A stretch of DNA of 64,000 nt from assembly GCA_035519675.1 (NCBI GenBank), contig DATIWB010000033.1, forward strand, positions 51,663 through 115,662. The letters run 5' to 3'. A program made the translations under genes and the position numbers. Each line of letters begins with the position of its first letter. Position 1 is the stretch's first letter. The stretch is from RPRB01 sp035519675. Lineage in GTDB: Bacteria; Myxococcota; Myxococcia; Myxococcales; Myxococcaceae. Below, one piece after another: positions 8,985-16,542 of this stretch. Under the pieces are notes generated by a model. That model searched no databases. It was given only the letters and a program-made list of their open reading frames with translations, and was not told where the DNA came from.

Positions 8985-8987
8985 CGA

Positions 8988-10394
8988 TCAGGCTCCGGTG
9001 ACCACCGTGACCGGCGCGGGGCGGTGCTGGAGCTCCTCGTTGAGCTCCTTCACCTCGCTCACCGCGACGGCGGGGATGAACTTGAGGAAGAGGAGGAAGC
9101 AGGTGCTGAAGAAGCCGATGGTCCCCAGGAACAGGGTGATGTCCACCCAGGTCGGGTAGTACATGTCCCAGGCGGCGGGGAGGAAGTCGCGGTGCAGCGA
9201 GGTGACGATGATCACGAACCGCTCGCACCACATGCCGATGTTCACCAGGATGCTGGCGATGAACATCACCGGGATCGACGTGCGCGCCTTCTTGAACCAG
9301 AAGATCTGCGGGGTGAGCACGTTGCAGAAGAGCATCAGGTAATACACGCCGCGGTACGGCCCGGTCGCCCGGTTGAAGAACACGAACCACTCGAACTGGT
9401 TCCCCGAGTACCAGGCGATGAAGTGCTCCATCAGGTACCCGTAGGAGACGAGCATCCCCGTGGCGAGGATGATCTTGTTCATGTTTTCCAGGTGTCTCAT
9501 GGTGATGACGTGCTTCAGGCCCAGAAAATGTCGGGCGGGCACCATCCAGGACATCACCATGGCGAAGCCGGAGAAGACGGCGCCGGCCACGAAGTAGGGC
9601 GGGAAGATGGTGGTGTGCCATCCGGGGATGAGCGACACCGCGAAGTCGAAGGAGACGATGGTGTGCACGCTCACCACCAGCGGGGTGGAGAGCCCGGCCA
9701 GCAGGAGGTAGCCGACCTTGTAGTTGTGCCAGTGGCGGCCCGAGCCGCGCCAGCCGAGGGCGAAGATGCCGTAGATCTTCCGCTGCAGCGTGCTCTTGCT
9801 CGCGTCGCGGAGCGAGGCCAGGTCGGGGATGAGCCCCAGGTACCAGAACAGCACCGAGACCGTGAAGTAGGTGGAGACCGCGAACACGTCCCAGATCAGC
9901 GGGCTCTTGAACTGCGGCCACATGTTCAGCGTGCTCGGGTACGGGAACATGAAGTAGGCGAACCACGGCCGCCCGGTGTGGAGCAGGGGGAACAACCCCG
10001 CACACATCACCGCGAAGATGGTCATCGCCTCGCTGAAGCGGTTGATCGCCGTGCGCCACCGCTGCTGGAAGAGGAAGAGGATCGCGCTGATCAGCGTCCC
10101 GGCGTGGCCGATACCGATCCACCAGACGAAGTTGGTGATGTCGAACGCCCACCCCACCGGGATGTTGTTGCCCCAGGCGCCGATTCCCTCCACCAGGGTG
10201 ACGGTGATCGCCAGGACCAGCGCGCCGCTCCCGGACAGGGCGATGAGGAAGGAGAGCAGCCACCCCTTGTCCGGGCGCGCCCAGACGTGCGCCAGGAGGT
10301 TGTTGGTGAGCGTGGTGTTGTCCTGCTTGCCGACCAGCAGGGGTTCGGTCTCTAGCGCGTCGGCGGCGACCGCGGCGGCGTGTTCGGCGGCCAT
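8988..10394 (-). CDS. actC: Alternative complex III quinol-site subunit ActC (NrfD-like)
   Basis: Large membrane subunit of ACIII, 468 aa with about ten transmembrane helices and the NrfD/PsrC fold. In ACIII structures the menaquinol-oxidation site is formed by ActC near its contact with ActB. Typical stretches are VGWAFDITNFVWWIGIGHAGT in the first helices and LFLFQQRWRTAINRFSEAMT. The ATG overlaps the actB stop by one base (TGATG). The paralogous actF lies three genes downstream, as in other act operons. Confidence 0.95.
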   Translation of the reverse strand: MAAEHAAAVAADALETEPLLVGKQDNTTLTNNLLAHVWARPDKGWLLSFLIALSGSGALVLAITVTLVEGIGAWGNNIPVGWAFDITNFVWWIGIGHAGTLISAILFLFQQRWRTAINRFSEAMTIFAVMCAGLFPLLHTGRPWFAYFMFPYPSTLNMWPQFKSPLIWDVFAVSTYFTVSVLFWYLGLIPDLASLRDASKSTLQRKIYGIFALGWRGSGRHWHNYKVGYLLLAGLSTPLVVSVHTIVSFDFAVSLIPGWHTTIFPPYFVAGAVFSGFAMVMSWMVPARHFLGLKHVITMRHLENMNKIILATGMLVSYGYLMEHFIAWYSGNQFEWFVFFNRATGPYRGVYYLMLFCNVLTPQIFWFKKARTSIPVMFIASILVNIGMWCERFVIIVTSLHRDFLPAAWDMYYPTWVDITLFLGTIGFFSTCFLLFLKFIPAVAVSEVKELNEELQHRPAPVTVVTGA

Positions 10395-13300
10395 CAGCCG
10401 AGCTCCGGGTTGGGGTTCTTGATCTTGGTCAGGTACACGGTTCGAGGCCGGGTGTTCAGCTCGTGGAGCACGTCGAAGCGCCGCGGGTCGGCGTGGCGCT
10501 GGCTGACCTGGGTGCTCGGGTCATGGAGCGAGCCGAAGGTCAGGGCGTTGGTCGGGCACGCCTGCTGGCAGGCGGTCCTCAGCTCGCTGTCGCCGATGGC
10601 CCGGTTCTCGATGCGGGCGGCGATGCGGGTCCGCTCGATGCGCTGCACGCAGTAGGTGCACTTCTCCATCACCCCGCGGGCCCGGACGGTGACGTCGGGG
10701 TTCATCAGCATCCTCTCCACCTGGCTCTTGTCCTGCGTCCAGTGGAGGTAGTTGAAGTGCCGGACCTTGTAAGGGCAGTTGTTCGAGCAGTACCGGGTGC
10801 CGATGCACCGGTTGTAGACCATGTCGTTCAGGCCCTCGTCCGAGTGGACGGTGGCGTTCACCGGGCACACGTACTCGCACGGGGCGGTCTCGCAGTGCTG
10901 GCAGAACATCGGCTGGTTCACCATCTGCGGTGACTCGGCCGGGCCGGAGTAGTACCGGTCCATGCGGATCCACTGCATCTCGCGCCCGCGGCCCACCTGG
11001 TACTTGCCCACCACCGGGATGTTGTTCTCCGCCTGGCAGGCCACCACGCAGGCGCTGCATCCGGTGCAGCGGCTCATGTCCACCGCCATCGCCCACTTGT
11101 ACTGCTGCTTCGAGTAGTCGATCGCCGGCTGGACCGAGGCCAGCGTGCTCCCCTCGAGCTCCTTTCCGCCGGTGAGCTTGACCGGGGGCCGGAGGTCCGC
11201 CGCCTCGGGGTGCTTCTCGAACTCCTCGAGGGTCTGCATCAGCGCGATGGGCCGGCCCTCGGTGTAGTTGTGCACCTGGGTGGTGCTGATGGGGTAGCGC
11301 TTGCCGACCTTCTTCACCTCCAGCCCGGTCGCGAACCAGGGGCTGGCCGCGGAGCGGAGCGGGTAGACGTCGTGGCCCACCACCACCGGCTCGTCGGCGT
11401 CCTTCACCCCCAGGGTCTGCTGCTTGCGCCCGTAGCCGATGGAGACCGTGACCGCCTCGTCGCAGTGGCCCGGCTGCACCCAGGCCGGCACCTGCACCGA
11501 CCGCCCCGATACGGTGAGGAGCAGCAGGTCGCCGTTCTCGATCCCCAGCTGTCTGGCCAGCCCCGGGCCGAGCTGCGCCACGTTGTCCCAGGTGACCTTG
11601 GTGATCGGGTCCGGCAGCTCCTGGAGCCAGCTGTTCAGCGCGTAGCGGCCGTCGAGGAGCTTGTAGTCATGCACCAGGTCCAGCTCCAGGCCGCCCGGGG
11701 CCGGGCGGGCCTGTGAGACGGCGGCAAGCACCCGGTCCGCCTGGAGCGTGGGGGTGACCGGAGCGCTGGCCGTGCCGGGGACCACGCCGCTGGCCAGCCA
11801 GGTCTCCCACTCGCTGTCGAAGTCGCTCTTGGCCCGCGAGGCGTGGAGCGCCTTCAGCCGGTCGTAGGGCTTGGTCTCGTCGGTGAGGATGGCAGAGAGG
11901 AGCTCGGCCTCGGAGATTCCGCCGAACAGCGGCTGGATGAGCGGCTGGACGATGGACAGCGTCCCTTCCCGGGACCGGGCGTCGCCCCAGGTCTCGAAGG
12001 GATGCGCCGCGGGGAGGAACCAGTTCACCGCCCGCGAGGTCTCGTCGTCGTGGAGCCCGAGGTAGATGGCGTTGGGCACGCGCTTCAGCAGGCCCACCAG
12101 GTCCACGTCGCCCGGGGCGGTGAACACCGGGTTCCAGGCGGTGATGATCAGGGTGTCCACCTTGCCGGCGCGCAGCTCGTCGATGAGCGGCTGCCAGCTC
12201 GAGCGCCCGGTGGTGGTGTCCAGCACCGCCGGCTCGGTGAAGGTGACGGTGGCGCCGATGCCGCCGAGGCCGGCGTTGATCGCCTGGGCCACCGCGTGGG
12301 TCAACGCGGTCTGCCGCTCGCCGGGGATGACCAGCGCCTTGCCGCGCTTGCCCGCGAGGTCCTTGGCCACCGCGGCGATGAACTTGCCCCGCTCGCCGCC
12401 GGTGCCGGCCGGGCTCCGGAAACCGGAGAGGGCGGGGACGGTCTTGCCCAGCTCCGCGGCCAGGGCCAGGGCGAAGCCCTCGATGTCGGCGCTGCGCAGC
12501 CGCAGGCGGTGGTCGGCCATGCCGCCGGTGATGCTGAACCGCGGCTCGACCACGTAGAGGCGGTTCAGCCCCGCCGGGTGCTTCGGCTCGCGGCGGTTGG
12601 CGAAGCCCAGGTTCTGATCGATGGTGTCGGGTCTCGCCTCGAGGAAGTCCGCGTCCAGCGAGAGGACGACGTCGGCCTTCTCCATGGCGTAGTGCGGCTC
12701 GAGCGGCTTGCCGAAGGCCAGCGCCGTGCCGTCGTACACCGAGTCGCGAGGGGTGGCGCTCCAGGCGTGGAACTTCGCCCTGGGAAAACGCTGGGTGATG
12801 GCCTCCCGCAGCGATCCGGTCAGCGGCGAGCTGGTGGGCCCGGTCAGGAAGCGCACCCCGGCGCCGCCGTCCTTCTCCCACGCACCGGAGCGGATCCGCA
12901 TCGCCTCGCGGAAGCCGCGCCAGCTCCGCCCGGCGCCGCGCTCCTTGAGAACCCGGGCGCGGAACGGATCATAGAGGGTGGCGAGCTCGGCCTGGGCGTG
13001 CGGGCCGGTGGTTCCGCGAGAGATGGGGTGGGTAGGGTTGCCCTCCACCTTCACCGGGCGGCCCTCCCAGCTGGTGGCCAGGACGCCCAGGGCGAGCCCG
13101 TCCTGCACCACCGCAGTGGCGAAGTGGAGCGGGTTGCCGGGAACCATCCCGTCCGGCGCCTTGGTGTAGGCGACGAGCTTCTCCACCGGCTTCTCGGTGC
13201 AGGCGGTGAGCCCGGCCAGCGCCACCGAGGCGCCCATCAGCTGCAGGAAGTCGCGCCGGGCAAAACCCTTCGGCACGTCGAAGGCGCCGGGGGGGAACTC

Positions 13301-13495
13301 CTGGTCGCGGTGGGGCAGCGCGGCCTCGCCGTGGAGCTGCTCCTCCACGCTCCGCCAGTAGGTGCGGCCATAGCCGTGCTCCGAGCCGGGCTGACGTCCC
13401 GGGGCGAAGCTCGCCTCGTCCGGGAGGTCCACGACCTGGGGCTCGGCGGGGGCGCTCGCGCCGAGGACGGGGAGCGGGAACCGGGGAGTGGTCAT
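10394..13495 (-). CDS. actB: Alternative complex III Fe-S/molybdopterin-like subunit ActB
   Basis: Largest ACIII subunit, 1033 aa, a fusion of a molybdopterin-oxidoreductase-like half and a four-cluster ferredoxin half. A twin-arginine-like signal is visible at residues 80-99 (RRDFLQLMGAS ... LAGLTAC), ending in a possible lipobox Cys99. Four Cys groups begin at residue 810 with CTGCSACVVAC, then CQHCETAPCEYVCP, CIGTRYCSNNCP and CTYC ... CQQACP. They should bind three [4Fe-4S] and one [3Fe-4S] cluster. In characterised homologues the N-terminal half has lost its molybdenum cofactor. Electrons move from ActC quinol through these clusters to ActA. The ATG start overlaps the actA stop by 4 bp and fixes the reading frame. 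Confidence 0.95.
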   Translation of the reverse strand: MTTPRFPLPVLGASAPAEPQVVDLPDEASFAPGRQPGSEHGYGRTYWRSVEEQLHGEAALPHRDQEFPPGAFDVPKGFARRDFLQLMGASVALAGLTACTEKPVEKLVAYTKAPDGMVPGNPLHFATAVVQDGLALGVLATSWEGRPVKVEGNPTHPISRGTTGPHAQAELATLYDPFRARVLKERGAGRSWRGFREAMRIRSGAWEKDGGAGVRFLTGPTSSPLTGSLREAITQRFPRAKFHAWSATPRDSVYDGTALAFGKPLEPHYAMEKADVVLSLDADFLEARPDTIDQNLGFANRREPKHPAGLNRLYVVEPRFSITGGMADHRLRLRSADIEGFALALAAELGKTVPALSGFRSPAGTGGERGKFIAAVAKDLAGKRGKALVIPGERQTALTHAVAQAINAGLGGIGATVTFTEPAVLDTTTGRSSWQPLIDELRAGKVDTLIITAWNPVFTAPGDVDLVGLLKRVPNAIYLGLHDDETSRAVNWFLPAAHPFETWGDARSREGTLSIVQPLIQPLFGGISEAELLSAILTDETKPYDRLKALHASRAKSDFDSEWETWLASGVVPGTASAPVTPTLQADRVLAAVSQARPAPGGLELDLVHDYKLLDGRYALNSWLQELPDPITKVTWDNVAQLGPGLARQLGIENGDLLLLTVSGRSVQVPAWVQPGHCDEAVTVSIGYGRKQQTLGVKDADEPVVVGHDVYPLRSAASPWFATGLEVKKVGKRYPISTTQVHNYTEGRPIALMQTLEEFEKHPEAADLRPPVKLTGGKELEGSTLASVQPAIDYSKQQYKWAMAVDMSRCTGCSACVVACQAENNIPVVGKYQVGRGREMQWIRMDRYYSGPAESPQMVNQPMFCQHCETAPCEYVCPVNATVHSDEGLNDMVYNRCIGTRYCSNNCPYKVRHFNYLHWTQDKSQVERMLMNPDVTVRARGVMEKCTYCVQRIERTRIAARIENRAIGDSELRTACQQACPTNALTFGSLHDPSTQVSQRHADPRRFDVLHELNTRPRTVYLTKIKNPNPELG

Positions 13496-14145
13496 CGGTG
13501 ACATGCGTCGCAGGAGATGCGCGTGTGGACGTTGTACTGCTGAGCCAGCTGGGCCCCGAGCCTCTGCCGGTCCACGCCAGGGTCCGGCCTCCAGGTCATG
13601 CTGGTGATGAACTCCACCGGCCGGAGCTGCAGCTCGGGGTTCCGGTGGCAATCGACGCACCAGCCCATGGAGAGCGGCGACTTCTGGTTGATCAGCGCCA
13701 TCTGATCCACCCGGCCGTGGCAGGTCACGCAGCCCACGCCCTTGTTCACGTGGATCGCGTGGTTGAAGTAGACGTAGTCGGGGAGATTGTGGACCGAGTT
13801 CCAGGGGATGGGCCGGTCCTTGAAGTAGTACTCCCGCACCAGCGACAGCAGCGGGCTCTTGTTCCACACCTGCGCGTGGCAGCTCATGCAGATGGTGGTG
13901 GAGGGCAGGCCGGGGTAGGGGCTCTTCTCCACGGTGTAGTGGCAGTACCGGCAGTCGATTCCCTCGTCACCGACGTGGTGGCGATGGTCGAACTCGATGG
14001 GCTGGACCACCTCACGGTCCTGCTTGGTGCCCCAGGTCGACCGAACCACGATCATCAGCCCGGCAATCGCGACCGCGGGGAGCGCCAAGAGCATCACGCC
14101 GCTGAGGCGTGAGACCGTATTCGTCCAGCGTGGGAAGAGGGGCAT
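13492..14145 (-). CDS. actA: Alternative complex III pentahaem cytochrome c ActA
   Basis: First gene of the act-cta operon, 217 aa. One N-terminal membrane helix (about residues 13-34) anchors a periplasmic cytochrome with five CxxCH haem motifs starting at Cys65, Cys86, Cys139, Cys163 and Cys212. The last ends one residue before the C-terminus. Five haems is the count reported for ActA of Rhodothermus marinus. The ATG at 14145 is preferred over an in-frame TTG at 14220 because the best promoter match (14192-14220) would place the transcript start between them. Confidence 0.94.
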   Translation of the reverse strand: MPLFPRWTNTVSRLSGVMLLALPAVAIAGLMIVVRSTWGTKQDREVVQPIEFDHRHHVGDEGIDCRYCHYTVEKSPYPGLPSTTICMSCHAQVWNKSPLLSLVREYYFKDRPIPWNSVHNLPDYVYFNHAIHVNKGVGCVTCHGRVDQMALINQKSPLSMGWCVDCHRNPELQLRPVEFITSMTWRPDPGVDRQRLGAQLAQQYNVHTRISCDACHR

Positions 14146-14191
14146 CTCGTTGCCTGACAATCGAGGGGAGAGCGCAGATTCTGCGGGGCGC

Positions 14192-14220
14192 GTTCTACGG
14201 AACGGCAGGCCAACCTTCAA
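14192..14220 (-). promoter_or_regulatory. Candidate sigma-70 promoter of the act-cta operon
   Basis: On the minus strand TTGAAG (14215-14220) is followed after exactly 17 bp by TAGAAC (14192-14197). Each hexamer matches four of six positions of the -35/-10 consensus. Transcription would begin near 14185, giving a leader of about 40 nt before the actA ATG. This is the only sizeable non-coding gap before the 13-gene operon. The match is by eye only. Confidence 0.45.
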
Positions 14221-14316
14221 TGTCTAAGTCGCGGTGATCCCTCGTTGGTCGTCATCGGCGCCTGTAGCCGAGGTTGAGGTCGGGCGGGTGCGAGCAGGCG
14301 GGCCGGCCCGGCCCGT

Positions 14317-15114
14317 TCAGCGGGGCGGAACCAGCCGGTCGGCATTCCCGGAGAAGACGGACTGCTCCTCGGCGGCGGTGAGCCCGAGGCTGCGCACGTG
14401 CGCGACGACGGCGGCGAAAGGAAGACCGAGGCTGGGGAGGTCCGAGCCGAAGAGGATCTTATCCGCCACCCCAGCGAGGTCGCCCGGAGCCAGCGGAACC
14501 GGGTGGAACATCACCGGCGTCAGGTCGGCGTGCAGCGACGGGTGGCGCCGCAACACCGCCAGTGCCTCGTGCACGGACGGAGCGGCGAGGTGGGCGAGGA
14601 CGACGCGAGCCTCGGGCCACGAGCTGGCGACCCGCTCGAGCGCAGCCAGCTCGTCGGGCTCGGTGGGCCCGACGACCGAGTGACCCAGATGCACCACCAC
14701 CGGAATTCCGCGGTCGGACACCCGCTCCCACAGCGGGGCGAGCCGCTCGTCATCGAGCGAGAACTGACCGACCGCGCAGTGAAGCTTGAACAGCCGAAGG
14801 CTCAAGCTCAGCGCCTCGTCGACCACCGCCCGGACGTCGTCTCCGGGGTGCACCGTGCCCGCGGGTTCGACCAGGGGGTCGGAGCCCCAGGTCTCGGCCA
14901 TCCAGCGGTTGAGCGCCGGCGCTGAGCCGGAGCGGCGGACGTAGGGGAGTGACCAGCACCGGGCGACACCGGCCTCGCGCAGGGCAGCGTGGGCGACGTC
15001 CGGCTCGGGCGGGTAGGGGAACGACTCGGGGGGAAGGGCCTGGGTGAAGTAGGCGCGGATGGCGCGGCCGAGCCGGTCGGGAAGCAGGTGGGTGTGGGCG
15101 TCGACGATGCGCAC
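14317..15114 (-). CDS. Amidohydrolase-2 family metal-dependent hydrolase
   Basis: A 265-aa TIM-barrel hydrolase. The N-terminal DAHTHLL supplies two metal-binding His residues. KLHCAVGQF, VVHLGHSVVG and VLAHLAAP supply further His at the ends of strands, and LFGSDLPSLG carries the catalytic Asp. This order is that of amidohydrolase-2 (PF04909) enzymes, which hydrolyse or decarboxylate small carboxylic or cyclic substrates. The substrate cannot be told from sequence. GTG start. The gene follows the sigma-54 activator by 12 bp on the same strand, so the two are probably cotranscribed, which is unusual for a metabolic enzyme and could mean it is a target or partner of that regulator. Confidence 0.85.
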   Translation of the reverse strand: MRIVDAHTHLLPDRLGRAIRAYFTQALPPESFPYPPEPDVAHAALREAGVARCWSLPYVRRSGSAPALNRWMAETWGSDPLVEPAGTVHPGDDVRAVVDEALSLSLRLFKLHCAVGQFSLDDERLAPLWERVSDRGIPVVVHLGHSVVGPTEPDELAALERVASSWPEARVVLAHLAAPSVHEALAVLRRHPSLHADLTPVMFHPVPLAPGDLAGVADKILFGSDLPSLGLPFAAVVAHVRSLGLTAAEEQSVFSGNADRLVPPR

Positions 15115-15126
15115 GCGCGGGTCCGT

Positions 15127-16500
15127 TCAGCGGAAATCGGCCGGATCGAGCCCCTCGGCCTCGAGCCAGCGGTAGATCTGCTTCCGGTTCTTCCCAAAGT
15201 AGCTCGCCGTCCGCTCCACGTTGCCCCCGAAGTGCTCGAGGACCCGCACCAGCGCGGCGCGATCCGGCGTGTCCGAGTCGGGGACCAGCGCCTCGGGAAC
15301 GATGGGCGTGGGACGCTTGGGCCCGGTGTCGGCCGGCGCCGGCCGCCGCGCCGCCGCCGGGGCCATCTCCGACGGCAGATGGGTGCGCCGGAGCATCGGC
15401 TCGCCGTGAGCGCGTACCGCCGAGGCGGCCATCGCCCGCTCCAGCTCACGCACGTTGAAGGGGTAGTCGTGGAGCAGCAAGGCCTCGGCGGCATGCGTGG
15501 AGAGGCCCGCGCGGGCACCGGCGGCGGCGAGGAAGTGCATCGCCAGCGGCAGAATGTCCTCCTTCCGGTCGCGCAGCGGCGGCACCTCGAGGCGCCAGCC
15601 CGCGAGCCGGGCATAGAGGTCCGCCCGGAAGGTCTCGGAGCGAGCGTCCTCCACCAGCGCCCGCCGCGTCGCGGAGACGATCCGGGCGTCGACCCGGCGC
15701 ACCGCGCTTCCACCCACCGGGCGCACCTCCCCGTCGGCGAGGGCCCGCAGCAGCTTGGGCTGGACGTCCGCCGGAAGCTCGCCGATCTCGTCGAGGAAGA
15801 GCGTGCCCCGGTGCGCTGCCGCCATCAGCCCGTCGCGGCTCTGCGCGGCGCCGGTGAACGCGCCGCTCAGGTGCCCGAACAGCTCGGCCTCGGCGAGCGA
15901 GGCGGGGATGGCGGCGCAGTTCACCGCCACCAGTTCCCCCGGGCGCTGGCTGAGCCGGTGGATCTCCCGGGCCACCAGCTCCTTCCCCACCCCGGTCTCG
16001 CCGAGCACCAGGACCGGGACGGTCGTCGGTGCGACCTGGGCGATCTCCCGGCGGAGCCGCTGCATCGGGAGGCTCATTCCCTTGAGCGACGTCTCGGGGG
16101 TGCGCGGCTCTCCTGCATCGACCCACTGATCCAGGAACAGCACCAGCGAACGGCCGAGCCGCAGCACCGACCCGTGGCGGAGCACACCGCCCTCGCAGCG
16201 CACCCCGTCGAGGTAGGTGCCGTTGTGGCTTCCCAGGTCACGCACGGCCCAGCCGTCCCGGGACGGCTCCACCGCCGCGTGCCGACGCGACGCCTCGGGG
16301 TCGTCGAGGGCGATGCCTTCTTCCTCGGGTTCGCGTCCAAGCACCAGGGGTGCATGTCGGAGCGTCACCCGCGGCGGATGTCGGCCGTCGGGCCCGAACA
16401 CCGGCACCAGCTGCTGGACACGGAACGGCCGCCGCTCTTCCTGAGAGCCGAGTTCCGGGGCGGTGGAGCGGCCCCCGGAGCCCCTCTTTGACGTGCCCAC
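15127..16500 (-). CDS. Sigma-54-dependent activator with N-terminal FHA domain
   Basis: Bacterial enhancer-binding protein of 457 aa. An FHA domain occupies about residues 45-125 (LGRE at 54-57, SRRHA at 71-75, SHNGTYLDG at 91-99) and should bind phosphothreonine. The AAA+ domain (about 140-375) has Walker A GETGVGKE, the sigma-54 contact loop GAFTGA (213-218), Walker B GTLFLDEIGE and YPFNVRELE. A Fis-type helix-turn-helix lies at the end (about 420-457, NRKQIYRWLEAEGLDP). The FHA input suggests control by a Ser/Thr kinase, and such a kinase is encoded divergently only 42 bp away. GTG start at 16500. Confidence 0.95.
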   Translation of the reverse strand: MGTSKRGSGGRSTAPELGSQEERRPFRVQQLVPVFGPDGRHPPRVTLRHAPLVLGREPEEEGIALDDPEASRRHAAVEPSRDGWAVRDLGSHNGTYLDGVRCEGGVLRHGSVLRLGRSLVLFLDQWVDAGEPRTPETSLKGMSLPMQRLRREIAQVAPTTVPVLVLGETGVGKELVAREIHRLSQRPGELVAVNCAAIPASLAEAELFGHLSGAFTGAAQSRDGLMAAAHRGTLFLDEIGELPADVQPKLLRALADGEVRPVGGSAVRRVDARIVSATRRALVEDARSETFRADLYARLAGWRLEVPPLRDRKEDILPLAMHFLAAAGARAGLSTHAAEALLLHDYPFNVRELERAMAASAVRAHGEPMLRRTHLPSEMAPAAARRPAPADTGPKRPTPIVPEALVPDSDTPDRAALVRVLEHFGGNVERTASYFGKNRKQIYRWLEAEGLDPADFR

Positions 16501-16542
16501 CGAGGACCGAGCCTATCATCGACCGCGACCCCGGAGCCCTCG

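Noticed and set aside
13496..13867. Extension of actB upstream to 13867 in the same open frame
   Set aside because: The extension overlaps the actA haem motifs in another frame. The 4-bp ATGA overlap at 13492-13495 gives the natural start.
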